From Alitta virens (taxonomy: Eukaryota; Annelida; Polychaeta; Phyllodocida; Nereididae): a stretch of 64,000 bases of DNA. Shown in pieces: positions 25,478 to 36,924 of this stretch. The stretch's first letter is position 1, and the number at the start of each line of letters is the position of its first letter. The stretch covers positions 6,071,515-6,135,514 of the forward strand of contig OW028582.1 in assembly GCA_932294295.1 (NCBI GenBank). The letters are read 5' to 3'. Position numbers and translations under genes: made by a program. The notes beneath the pieces were generated by a model, which did not search any database, was not told the origin of the DNA, and saw only the letters and a list, made by a program, of their open reading frames with translations.

Positions 25478-27410
25478 AAGCCCCGTTCCCACATAGCCGA
25501 GTTTCTCGTAGTCAACTCGTAGTAATAACAAAAATTACGTAACACCCAAAATTCGAGGAGTTGGCGACGAATTTTTGCGGAAAAGTGACCAGGAGTGACT
25601 CGCCGAATTACTCACCGAATTACTCACCGAGTTACTCGCCGAGTACCAGGAGTGACTCGCCAAGTTGCAGCCAATTAGTGAACGATTTCGAGGAGAGTGT
25701 CGGCGAGTTAGAGGAGTAAATCGCCGAGTACCAGGAGTAACTCGCCGAGTACCAGGAGTAACTCGCCGAGTACCAGGAGTAACTCGTAAAGTCGACGAGT
25801 TATACTCATGATACTCATCAGGGTTATTAAAGTAAATTAAATATAGCAAATAAAATCACAGATCAAATCACAAATACTAATTACAATATCAATATTAGAT
25901 TTAAATTTTACAAAATATACACAAATTTATACTGATCATAATATCACAATAAGATTCAAATTAACACAAAAAGATAAGAAAGTTATACAAATATAATCAT
26001 TGCCTGGTAATTACAATAAAATATATTGCTTTTAATTAATGAAAGCAATTACATATTTTTGTAATTGTGAATGACAATCAAGACAATGTCATATTACTGT
26101 GTCATCTTTGAACAAACCATGAAATGACAGGTCAAAGAACCCCAATTTAGGCAATTAGGCAATTGACACATGTATTGAATTTGCTGTATTCTCTACACCC
26201 ATTCTTTGTATCATTCAAAATGCTAATAGCAATTGACATAACAGTCATGGCAGTTGGCAGAATGAGTAGAAATGAATTGCAATAAAGCTCATCCAAACAA
26301 TGTATATAAAATGGTCAAAAATATTGACTACACCATTCAAGTCAGGGCCATACACAGAGCACCTTGCCGCCGCCAGACTACCTGCCTTCTCAGACGAATA
26401 TCTCGCTTAATATTTAGTCTATTTTCAATCTGAAAATCTGTGTGGAATAAGTATGAACTCGACTATAATTCAATATTTATTTGACGAAAATCGGAATAAT
26501 ATAAATGGAGCAGCAGCCGCCGCCAGACAACCGCCTTCTCAGACGAATATCTCGCTTAATATTTGGTATATTTTCGATCCGAAAACACGTATGGAATCAG
26601 TGTGAACTATACTAAAATGCAGTCTTATTTGACGAGAATCGGACTAATATTAGGGGAGCAGCAGCCTTTTAAAGTAGCGCTCAGCCTTACCTGCATTGAT
26701 ACAGTCCGGGCGCGGACGTCTGCGAGAGCACCACTGTTTGCCTCCGCCAACCTAGCTACATTCTCAGACGAATATCTCGCTTAATATTTGGTCTATTTTC
26801 AATCCGAAAATACCTATGGAGTCACTATGAATTATACTACAAAACAATCTTTATTTGACGAAAATCGGACTAATATTATAGGAGCAGCGGCCTTTTATAT
26901 TATATACGACCCCCTACGCTGATGATGCATGTACTAAAGGTAGAACTCGACGAGTTACTCGGCGAGTTACTCCTACAACTCGGTGAGTTACTCCTACAAC
27001 TCGCCGAGTTACTCCTCGCACTTCTGAACATCCCCCCCGAGTGTAATACGAGTGAAAATAGCACCGAGTAACTCGGCGAGTTCGAGGAGTAACTCGGCGA
27101 GTTCGAGGAGTAACTCGGCGAGTTCGAGGAGTAACTCGGCGAGTTCGAGGAGTAACTCGGCGAGTCATGGCCGAGTTTTTGGACTCCTGGATAATTCGCC
27201 GAGTGTGCCGTGCAGCGCGGCATACTCGGGATACTCGGCATTCTCGGCTCCAAATCTCACGAGTTCGCTACGAGTCAGAGGAGTTTCTCGCCGAACATCT
27301 CTCGAGTGCGAGGAGTAATCGCAGAGTTTAGTAAGAGTTGGGCCCGAGAGGCGTGTTACGTAATACTACGAGTTGACTACGAGTAACTCGGCTATGTGGG
27401 AACGGGGCTT
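25478..27410. mobile_element. 1.93-kb inverted-repeat element with palindromic tandem arms (foldback-like)
   Basis: The termini are 47-bp inverted repeats with one mismatch (start AAGCCCCGTTCCCACATAGC). A matching TTACGTAACAC lies just inside each end. The flanks read TA on both sides, or CTAA/TTAA. Each arm consists of tandem variants of a unit built on the palindrome ACTCGSCGAGT: left arm about 25525-25805, right arm about 26945-27360 with five clear 21-bp units. The centre (about 25806-26940) is AT-rich and contains three direct repeats of about 150 bp. There is no transposase and the open frames through the arms are repeat artefacts. The architecture is that of a non-autonomous foldback-type DNA transposon; the superfamily is not determined. 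Confidence 0.85.
26371..26893. repeat. Three direct repeats of about 150 bp inside the foldback element
   Basis: The units start at about 26371, 26521 and 26743. Each contains 'ttctcagacgaatatctcgc' and, further on, 'tttgacgaaaatcgg' and 'gagcagc'. The second and third are separated by an extra 75 bp of GC-richer sequence (26665-26740). Their role is unknown. Confidence 0.85.
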
Positions 27411-27939
27411 TAAGTAACATTTTTGTTGGTTATATACTGACGCCGAAGGTGGAGGGATGTAACCAACAAAACTGCTAGTAAACTCCCGACTATGAGGGAT
27501 ATAACTAACTTATACTCCATTAGGCATATTTATCAATTTGTTGGATTATTTGTTTTGTTTTAATGCCTTTATTACACAAAATAAATTCAAATTGCACTCA
27601 GGAGGGAGTTAACTGACATTTTGTTGGTTACTGCCTACTCAAAACAACAGGAAAACTGTCTAAGTGGAGTATAACTGGTGTTAATGTGAAGTTGTTTCAG
27701 TATACATGCAGTAGAACCAAGAATGGTCCAAAAGTTGCCAGTTTTTGTGAGGTGATTACACTATTATCATTGTAATAATTAAGTAGAATCACTCTTCAAT
27801 TTCCACTTGATTCTGAAAGGCTGATGTCACAATTTAAACAGTCTAGCACTTCATAATTTGTTTGACTAAATTAGTTAAAGTTTACTAGTTCTGATCAACA
27901 ACATCACTACAAATTGCTCAAAACAAGGGCAAAATACAT
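27411..27939. other. Intergenic, no gene seen
   Basis: No coding signal is seen. The phrase 'attttgttggtta' occurs twice about 195 bp apart. Confidence 0.5.
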
Positions 27940-28033
27940 GTGTTAGTTATTGACCTTGGGAGAGACGATATGGAATTGGGATTAATCATGTGATCAATCT
28001 TATATTATCTCTCTTGTGGTCAATAACTCACAC
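27940..28033. repeat. Imperfect foldback of 94 bp
   Basis: A left arm of 32 nt pairs with the right arm with about 7 mismatches (GTTATTGACC against GGTCAATAAC is perfect). The loop is about 30 nt. It is either a small palindromic MITE or a hairpin RNA locus; the sequence alone does not decide. Confidence 0.6.
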
Positions 28034-28063
28034 CGCTCAGTAATGAAAGCACTTACACCTTAA

Positions 28064-28243
28064 CTAATACCAAGGCTCCTGATTGCCTTAACTGGCTTCT
28101 CATCTCAAGAGGCAGCTATGTCATTTGCAACAGTCAACCAGAATGTAGCTGAATACATGAGGAAATGCCCTGAGCTTGATGGCAATGCTTTTGCTAGTTT
28201 ACCAGCTAGACCTAAATACAAACAAATTCGCCTAATAGCCTAA
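28064..28243 (+). CDS. Possible terminal exon or orphan frame of about 55-60 codons
   Basis: The frame is open from 28064 to the TAA at 28241-28243 and reads LIALTGFSSQEAAMSFATVN followed by an equally protein-like stretch. The composition is unlike the surrounding AT-rich noise. A possible acceptor AG lies at 28073-28074 after a weak pyrimidine tract and a 'ctaat' branch-like motif. No ATG precedes the protein-like part, so it would have to be an internal or 3' exon. It could equally be a scrap of a transposon ORF. No domain is recognised. Confidence 0.25.
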   Translation, partial: LIPRLLIALTGFSSQEAAMSFATVNQNVAEYMRKCPELDGNAFASLPARPKYKQIRLIA

Positions 28244-29183
28244 GGAATGGCTAATGGCATTGATTGTCTAACAGTGAAATTGCATATCAATTAGTTTTGT
28301 TTGCATTCACTTAATAGGCTTGAAGCGGACAGCACGCATCATGTGTCTAGATGGTGAAATATGCAAATTAGCTGTCACTAGAGATGAGAAGTGAACATTA
28401 CCAGTGAACAGGCAAGGAATTCCCCAATAGTAAGTGGTGAATACCCATTAGGAATGGAAGTTATCATTTAGAGTAGAACATTTATGTTTGTGTATAATAT
28501 TGCCATTTTGAGGTTCTGCATGATGTTTTTGACAGACACTGGCCCCATCCTTGAAGGCAATTGCGCAGGGGGAGTAAAAGCTGTTTTTGACAAAGTCAGT
28601 AGCCTTGGTCTTATTGTATGCTAACTTGTTAGGTGCTGTCATAAAATATTTAAACAAAGGTGACCAACAATTATGGGTTATTCAGTGGAGCATTAGTTTG
28701 GATACAACTTAACATGATAGCTTTTATGGGAATTTGAATGAGATTCCAGAGACTTATCCATTATTCCAGCACATTTGTGTTTGATGGGACGATAGTGTCC
28801 AATTTGTACAAGACTTGGATTCCAACTAATACTCAGGAAAATAACTCAAGTGAAACAAATGGCTTACGAGGTAAATACTGAAATTTATTTATGATTTCAG
28901 GCCATACAAAATTATACAATTCGACACCTTTTCTGGCCAATCACAAGCCAGCGTTTGGTCTCAATGATACCCATAATCATTGTTTATTTCTGCTTTATGA
29001 ACTAGAATAAATATTCCTGACTGCAGTTGTTTTTTTAAAAAAAGTATTTAAATGTTACCATTATGAAATTTGTATATGTTTGGAGTTTTCGTCACAGCAA
29101 TGAACCCCCCCCCCCCCCATTAGTTTGTTATTGAGTTCACTGTGGCAAAAATATATTTTGGTGCCAGACGCAGTCTTTACAGT
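28244..29183. other. Intergenic, no gene seen
   Basis: Short frames only; a poly-C run lies near 29106-29119. Confidence 0.55.
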
Positions 29184-29248
29184 GCCCAGATAGCATTCCA
29201 AATCAGGCTAGCGTGGTTTCTATGAAACAATTGGAATGCTATCTGGCT
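29184..29248. repeat. Strong short hairpin (17-bp perfect stem)
   Basis: CCAGATAGCATTCCAA at 29186 pairs perfectly with TTGGAATGCTATCTGG ending at 29246. The loop is about 29 nt and contains its own GTTTC/GAAAC pair. Weaker pairing continues outward with bulges. The size and geometry are compatible with a pre-miRNA-like hairpin, but a miniature palindromic repeat is equally possible. Confidence 0.6.
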
Positions 29249-31325
29249 GGCTGTCTTGAGGTGAGGTTCCACCATAATTTCTATATTACGTAGCTGTTAT
29301 ATTGTTTCCATCTGATAGTAAGCATACACATTCCAAGCATATCTACCTGTCAACGAAATCAACTGTGAAATATGAGTGCCATCCATCTTCCTAGGAATGC
29401 AATCTCTTGGACATAACAACCACGAGTCCTGATGACCCTGTCAGACTCATTTTGACCTATTAACCATAAAATGACCCATCTGACCTCTGAAATGACCCTT
29501 CTGACCTATCTAATGACCTTTTGCGTAATAAGGAGCAGGTGCAAGTGACCCTGGCATACCTCATTATTGTCTTTAGAGAGGAAGGAAATCAATACTGTGA
29601 GCTGTCAGCTTCAGTTGACTTCCATAAGTACACTGCCCTCCAAAAGTTTGGAAACGGATTGGATTTTGCTGCAAGTAAATATTTCAGCTGTTTTAGGGTT
29701 CTACCTCAAGAGCTCAGGTTCAGTGCTTTATGTTAATGAGTAAAAAAACCTTAATTTAGAAATTAGAGATGGTGTTGGTTGGAAATAATCGCATATAAGA
29801 TACATAATGATATTTTTGGTTTGGCGAGCATTTTCTTTGATTAGGTTGCCAATCCCAAACATCCACATGTGTGCAGCTAGCCTACAGATGTTAGTAGCTT
29901 AAATAAGAGAAACCTCTCAGTGACCAGTGTCCACTGCTGAGACTGTCCAATGTCATTAGAAGGCAAGCTCCCATTAGTCTAATTGCTTGTGTTCCTGTCA
30001 GTGGGCATCAGACAAGGAAGTGGGCTGCCACCCCTGCTAGGCTGCCCAGGGCGGCTTAATGTCAGGAAAGAATGGCTGGGGAAAAAAGTTAAAAAGTAAG
30101 GAAAGAAATGAAAGGAGAAAAGGTCATCACATAATTAGATAAGTAGTAACTGCTTTAGTGCGAGTTTTTATATAAACAGTGGTGTGTAGGTTTCATGTTC
30201 ACAGTTCAACTAACAAATTAATTGCGACAAGGATCACAATATAACATCATCTTTTATTGACAGATTTGTTTATATTTTTGTGTTGGTTTTGTTTAGATAA
30301 TATATACTTAAGAGGCATTGTTATATTTGGCAAGTCTTAGTGGTAAATCAGCTCTGGAAACACAGTTGCTTGCCAAAGCTCTTAACACGTACCCTTCAAA
30401 CACCATTAGCAGGAAACCTTTATTGAATGTCATCATATCCATAGTTTTCCAAATTATTGTTTATTGGTAGATGTTGTGAGAAAAAATTATCTTTGGAAAT
30501 CATTATCCCTTAAAATAGCGATGAAGGTTTTTTTTTTTTTTGTAGTTAAATTTACAATGATGCCGCCAAAATGTTTTGCCTTTGTATTGAAATTTCTATG
30601 GCACAGCCATTGGTGGGACAGCAGCAATACTTTGAAACAGGGTTATCAAGAATGCACACCTGTTTACCCATAGATATGATATACAATATCAATTAAACCA
30701 TTGGAAATTCTGCAAGAATGCATAATAACCAGATTATTTGATGATTTTGCAATGAGATAACCCAAATTTGGGGACCCTAAAGACAGCTGAAATATTAATT
30801 TTCGTTGGCTCTACCAAGAAATACTAGAGGAGTTTAGACTTGCTACACACAATTTTTATCTGTAAGAAATTATCTACAAAATAAATTTTCATACATTCCA
30901 AATCGCTGGCATGTTTACAACCTGGTTTCCTTAACTAAAATCTCTCTTTTCATAGGCGGCCAAAGTTACCCCAACTAATGGTACGGTTATCAATGAGGCC
31001 AAATCTAGGCTTGTGATTGGCTGGAAAAGTTGTCGAGTAGCATGAACCGCCTGAATGAAAATAGACTGTTTCACTAATAGATACAATAATAATACTATAA
31101 GTGACATATAGATAATAAGTTGACTAATTAATCAAATACCATTGCATCATATCTATCCTTTAAGATGTAAAAACAAAATATGTATGCCGAGCCAATTCAA
31201 CTAATTCTGAAACTGTGTGCATGTAATTAGTGCAATGGCAGTGATCGTCCTCATGGTGACTTGGTCAATATGCCTTGTGAAGTGTATTTGTCTCCATTAA
31301 CGGATCAAAAAAAGAATTAGTTCCT
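29249..31325. other. Intergenic, no gene seen
   Basis: At 29440-29525 a short degenerate repeat of 'ctgacctatnaatgaccc' occurs about four times. Otherwise this is AT-rich sequence with no supported gene. Confidence 0.55.
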
Positions 31326-31340
31326 GAATCTTTAATTAGA

Positions 31341-31528
31341 TGGTGGGTGGGTGGATTAGGACTTTACATCCTGCATTTCTGCACCTGTTGGGCTAATTTG
31401 GACAGGCCGGGACCATGGCAATGAGATGAAGGATGAAACGGCCATCCAACTAAGGCTCGACCGGGAATCGAATGCGGCCCAGTGGTTGGAAGCCCAGCGT
31501 GCTACCACTGAGCTCGGCCCCCACCCCA
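31341..31528 (-). mobile_element. tRNA-derived SINE, family 2, copy b, with target-site duplication
   Basis: The minus-strand head GGGTGGGGGCCGAGCTCAGT continues with GGTAGCACGC (box A) and a box B with GATTCGATTCCC. It shares the body with the copy at 20.5 kb. The flanks 31326-31340 (GAATCTTTAATTAGA) and 31529-31543 (GAATCTTTAATAAGA) are a 15-bp target-site duplication with one mismatch, showing LINE-mediated insertion. The tail is (GTGG)n-like, unlike the (ATCT)n tail of family 1. Confidence 0.9.
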
Positions 31529-31543
31529 GAATCTTTAATAAGA

Positions 31544-32096
31544 GGCTTCGGGCAAGTCCTATGACTGGTCATTGTTCGCAAAAGACCTGACAGATGGCAG
31601 TGTACTTAATTTAACAAACAAACAAAGATCAACTGCAGAAATTGTCAGACCAAATTCCGTATAGAAGCACATAACATTCTTCATCACAGATATTGTTGCA
31701 ACTCTTTTGAACCGATTATGATAACCTGTTAAGGCTCATCCCAGTGGCCAAGGTGGGCGTACTTATTCATCACATCCCCATTATCGCAGGCAAGCAACCT
31801 TAGTTGTCAGCGCAGACCTGGGCCCTTAAGGCAAAATTAATGATGTGTGCTGTCACACTTAATACCCCTTAAGGCTGGCCTTAAGTACTTGCAAGACTTC
31901 AGGCAAGGGAGAGGCTGTGGTAAGATCCTCTGAGTGGATCATACAAAATCCTTGTTAAGCCTGTGAGTATACAGTGCAAGTTGCAACCACATTGAAGAAA
32001 TGAATGGATGGTGTTGCAGTCCTTCTCATGAAGAAAGGTCGACTAAATTTAAACCAAAAATTATTCAGATACTTTAAATCCTAACTTGAACCCTGG
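31544..32096. other. Intergenic, no gene seen
   Basis: No recognisable feature is present. Confidence 0.55.
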
Positions 32097-32263
32097 TCTG
32101 AAAGCGACTAAATTACACTAATTCCTATCGGTGCTGAATCAGAAGGTGGCGTTGCTGTTGTATAAATCGCTAATTACTATCAGAAATAAGTGATTTACAC
32201 AACAGTAACGCCAGCTTCTGGATTCAGAGCAATAGGCTCTACTTTTTTTAGTTACTTTCAGAC
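32097..32263. mobile_element. Palindromic MITE (foldback of 167 bp)
   Basis: GTCTGAAAG at the left end pairs with CTTTCAGAC at the right end. The arms (about 75 nt each) stay complementary through 'tggcgttgctgttgt' and 'acaacagtaacgcca', leaving only a short centre. There is no coding capacity. The element class is not identified. Confidence 0.75.
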
Positions 32264-34252
32264 TGCACCCTTTTTTAAATTTGTATTCAACATTTTCGTG
32301 ATGAATAAGAGACTGATCTCTGATCAATTAATTCATTATATAAAAGGTATTCAGCGATCACCTTTTTAATTCTATATTTGATTTGATTTGGTTTTAATTG
32401 TATTTCTTCTTGACTTTAATTCTCACTTTAGTTTTATTTATATGTCAATGATGCTCAAAACTTAAAAACTGCTTTGCAACTGCCATTGGTTACCAAATAA
32501 AACCTTGAAAACCAATTCTCACTCATTCAGAGTCAATTCAGACTTTGATAAACTGTTGTCGCACAAACGGAAAACTATTTATAACAAGCGTAGTCTGTTT
32601 TAGAGAACCAACTTTTTTGGCCATTACAATGCTCGTTTTCCCACAATAAGGAAGGTAATGCAGCTTGAAAGGTTAACCATATTTACTGCACCTGATCCAT
32701 GCAATCTTAATGTCGAGAAAATTAAGTCCAATCAATGTTGAAACACTTTTGTCAGTTAAAATATGTTTTTTAATACTATCATATTTTGGCTTTTTTTCTA
32801 TCAAGCACCCTGTGCTCATCTGGAGTGTGGCTATCAAAGATGTGTATCCTTCAAATGGATGCATAATACATGTACATTGACAGCAGCCTCTGAAAATTTG
32901 GCAGTAGTCAGATGAATATGTCCCGAGATATTGGGCTTTTAAGTGCTACGTTATTGGCAGGCTTCCACAAGGGTGTACTCACTTCTGTTAGATACTGTAC
33001 ATGTAAATTGATACCAAACATGACATACATATCAAGCAATATTATATATCTCTATCAAGTCCCATTGAATAATTGGTATTGCTATTGATTTATTTGCTAA
33101 AAAAAGACAGTTAACATATACAAAGCATTCAAAAGACACAAGGTTAAAAGCCATACACAATAATATATTATACAAGAAAAGCATAGTGACATAGCAGACC
33201 ACAGGGAAACACCATGAACTGAGTGATGATAACAACAAATAATTATCAGTTGCTTAAAGTTTCTCAAAAGCATCCTACGAATTTGTGTATCATATTGTGA
33301 TTTCCTTGGATAGAACAAGAATGACATACGAAAGATAGAATATGATTTTAATAATATGCCAATTGATATTCAGAAAAACTTTATAATCACTCAATATGTA
33401 GTTTCAAAATTTACATTAAAATAAAAGATTATTGATAATTATTTATGCCAATGTAACATTTCAGTCTGTTTTGTGTGTCGTAAATTGTAATGCTCTATTT
33501 GAATAATTATACTCGTTAGTTACCTGAAAAAAAGCTATAATTTTCTGTAAAAGCACTCAGTATACTTCATTGTAAGCATGGACTCTGGGTGCTGACATTC
33601 ATTATTGTAATTTTCTACAGTTAGTGTTGGTTTGTTGCAATATTTTGTTAAAAAAATCACTGTATTTGTATTGATATTTTTTAATAACAGTGAGCTGAAT
33701 CTGAATCTGCTCAATCACTCATATACTATATAGGCGTATTTGTCTAAGGTATCTTGAAAAAAAATCTGATGCCATTATCTCTGCTCAGTTCCTTGGAACC
33801 GTCCTCTTAAATTTATTTTTTATTTTGTGAATTGCGCAGAAGTGTCATGAAATTGGGTCATGAAATGTGTGCTGTTCAAAGCGCGCTCTGGCTGTCTATG
33901 CACCCTTGAAGTGCCAAAGCCCTGCCTTTAATAGTTTCTGAGTAATAAGCCTTTACTTCTTGTGAAGAATAATAATAATAAGAAAGAAAGAAAAATAAGA
34001 CTTACAATAATAAGATAAACTTTCCTACGGAAAGTTTATAATAATAACAATCATGAATTTAAAGATGATAATCATAATCAGGGCCCATTTTCAGAAAAAT
34101 ATGAAGGTTCAGACATTTTTTAGTAGAAGTCATCTAAACGTTTGGGAAGGGAGTGGGAGGTCTTCAGAATGGTCAAGAACTATAGGATACTTTTTGATAA
34201 TGAGATCAGTAATTTAGGCCTGTGGCTCAGAGCGGCAGTAATAGCGGGAAAC
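32264..34252. other. Intergenic, no gene seen
   Basis: AT-rich sequence with short random frames; an (AAT)n/(AAAG)n run lies near 33965-33995. Nothing else could be supported. Confidence 0.55.
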
Positions 34253-36213
34253 ATATATATATATTGCGAGATATTGCATTCACGAGTGAACGTGTGTTGG
34301 TGCAAAATCTCGCACACTACTAGTGTAGATATGTTTACTAGCACGTGTGTATGTGACATTACTAGCACACTTGTGTATATGCCATAACTGGCATGTGTGT
34401 ATATGCAAAATCTTGCACTCGTGTATATACAACTACTTGTTGCTCGTGTACGCGTAACATGTGACACTTGCAAAGTAATGGTCAATATGTCACATCTGAC
34501 ACATTCACAAGTGCTAGATCTATCACATTCACTAGTTTGATTTAAATTGCACATTCACAATTGCTCGTTATTCTACATTCACGACTTTTGGCAGAGAGGA
34601 GCCTGCGTGCAATTTTATTTGAAACGGAATAATCTGTATTGCTTTTTTCTTAAAATTATTCAACAATTAAGCAACAATTTAAGCATTACCAGCTGTGACA
34701 TAAATGTTATTATCTTAAATAATACGGTAGAATCTCATCATTTATTGATTAACATCATCTTTTATAATCCAAAAAGGACTTAGTTGTTAGTTGTGAGGCA
34801 AAATGCAATGGGCAGAGTACATATCAATGCTTCAATGCAACTACTTGGTCTGATGCTTAGTCATATGACCAACTGACAGATATGATGTGATGGTATGGCT
34901 GCTTGGAGTCACATAGCACACATTTACCACATGGGTGCCATGGGGTCTTTTACTTGTTCTAGCATAGGCACACATTCACAACTATATTTTGTTAGACCAA
35001 TTCTTAATAGTGAGGTGGTCGTGATCTTAATTTTGAGGTTGTCTTAATTGTAAGGTGGTATTAATAAAGAGAGACGGTCTTAGCAGTGAGGTGGTTGTCA
35101 TATTAAGGCGGTCCGAACAGTGAGGTGGTCTTAGTATTGAGCTTCTCTTGATAATGATATGGTCTTAATGGAGAGTTAATCCTTAGCTGGGGTATGACCG
35201 TTCATCAAGGCTTTATATATCTGGTTGTCTGCGTGCATCTGAAATTGTTAAAACATAAAAAGCAGTCAGAATTATATATGTTCAATTTCAAGAAGTCTCG
35301 TCCATGCACTTAATGCTAAAGAAATTAATATCAAACAATTAAATTTCGCTTTGAATTGGTGCTGATAGCCTTTTGAAGGTCTGTCTAAGCTTTTATGTCA
35401 TAGGAAAAATCGATTGACTGAATTTGTGTATAAAGTACTCCATGACATAGAAAGACTCATCACAACTTCATTTTTTATTAGACAGACTAACTACACCATA
35501 TGAAATGAGAGGCAATCTTAAAATTGTTAAACATTTGTACGAAACTATAAAATATGGTTTGAGGTCTATTATCTATCAAGGTGCTTTGATTTGGAACGGT
35601 TGAAGTAACACAAATAGATGAGATGAATAATTTATGATCTCTTTATAATACAGTGATAATTTCTCATTTTGATTATCTGTATATATCTTCATTGTTTTTG
35701 TTATGTTACTTTTTACGTTTTACACCTCTGACTATAAATAAAGATTTATCTTATCTTATTGTATAGTGAAAAGAACTGAAGTGTTGCAACTAGTCTAGGA
35801 ATTAAGAGATACAATTTGTCAATCGTGGATGTGGTCAGCATGTCGTATACACACTTTAATTGCATTATACTGTATCTTTCTTCCACTTGTAATAAAGCTC
35901 ACAACAATATAAGGAATAAATGTCTGTTCAACATTTCCTTCTGTGTTCTCTGACTCTCATTTATATAAATAACGGAAAGCGCGTAACTGCTAGTTCTAGC
36001 TTAGCTAGAGAATTTAAACTTGCTAGCAATTGCACATACACACGTGTGCTTTTGTACACGCTCGTTTTTACACATACACGCTTGGCGTGTGTGCCTTATG
36101 TCACATTGACGCGTCTTAAATAAGCTGGAACTTGCATGATATTGTAGAAATATATGCTAGTTATTGCATATACACACTTGTGAATGACATGTGAGATATT
36201 GCAATATATATAG
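34253..36213. mobile_element. Putative hairpin-rich inverted-repeat element, about 2 kb
   Basis: The left end (atatatatattgcgagatat) and the reverse complement of the right end (tatatatattgcaatatctc) match, and both continue into CATTCAC-RAGTG. Each arm is a run of 24-33 bp variants of words such as 'gtgtgtatatgc' and 'tagcacacttgtg'. The left arm spans about 34253-34560 and the right arm about 35970-36213. The middle carries a LINE 3' fragment (35330-35756), presumably a later insertion. The design is the same as in the 25.5 kb element but the words differ. The boundaries are approximate. Confidence 0.5.
35330..35756 (+). mobile_element. LINE 3' fragment
   Basis: The readable peptide TPYEMRGNLKIVKHLYETIK is followed by YGLRSIIYQGALIWNG (35490-35600). 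It matches the C-terminal region typical of APE-type LINEs (T-R/P-Y-x-M-R ... YGLRS ... G-x-x-x-WN-x-L). It ends with an AATAAAGATTTATC-type tail near 35735-35756. The RT core is absent. Confidence 0.7.
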
Positions 36214-36620
36214 CTCCTGGAAATGCTGCGAATTGCATCCATTTTGGATCCGAACTCGGAAATTAGTCAGATCGGTCCATAAATTCACTTACTTGACCTT
36301 GTTTGTTTCTCTGTCATGAGAGCCGTCAGGTCAATTTTTTCAAGTTTATTGCTAATCAGAAAATTTAGTATATTTATTGTATACCTTTTCATCCATTCTT
36401 CCAATTAACTGCAAGCCACCCACAACGGCCCATCACAAATTGGTAGCGACAATGGATGAATAATCCAAGGGAAGAAAGTGAAATGCATCAAGGTGCTACA
36501 GTTGGTAGCATTGAAGTGTAAACTGTTCCTGTCTTCTACTAAAAACTGCATGGAGGAGTCAGTCAGGGTCCCACTTCTGTATATTTCCTTGTAGCTTAGT
36601 CCGAAACATTTCTGTCATTT
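36214..36620. other. Intergenic, no gene seen
   Basis: No recognisable feature is present. Confidence 0.5.
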
Positions 36621-36624
36621 TTAA

Positions 36625-36924
36625 GCACGCCAAAAGTCACGACTTTTGTCGTGAAGCAGCTTGTCGGTCTAATTTTAGCTTGCTCATCCCATGAAGACTC
36701 ATAAGGGAGTTATGACCAGCAAGTTACATAACTAAAATAAACAATTTACTCATAGAACGTCCGCCAAAGTCTTAAACATGTTTAACAATTTTTGCCCTCT
36801 CCACGCATGGTCGTGAGTGGTCAAGTGCGACCAGGATTGATCTACGAATTAGCGCGAGTATACGTAAAACACTCGGCGAGGGAATCCCGTACGTAGGTCT
36901 TATACGTGATAGTGTGAATGCCCC
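36625..36924. mobile_element. MITE of the GGGGC-RTTCACAC family, decayed left end
   Basis: The reverse complement of the right end reads GGGGCATTCACACTATCACG then TATAAGACCTACGTA, matching the terminus of the 19.0 kb MITE. TTAA flanks the right end (36925-36928) and also precedes the weaker left end (36621-36624). The core shares about 100 bp with 19845-19960 in inverted orientation. It has no coding capacity. Confidence 0.6.

Noticed and set aside
25535..27318. Arg/Thr- and Ser/Asn-rich repetitive frames in the 25.5-27.3 kb element
   Set aside because: They are translations of the 21-bp palindromic units, open on both strands, so they are not evidence of a protein.
31441..31528. A tRNA gene on the minus strand
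   Set aside because: The boxes belong to SINE family 2, which has a 15-bp target duplication around the whole repeat.
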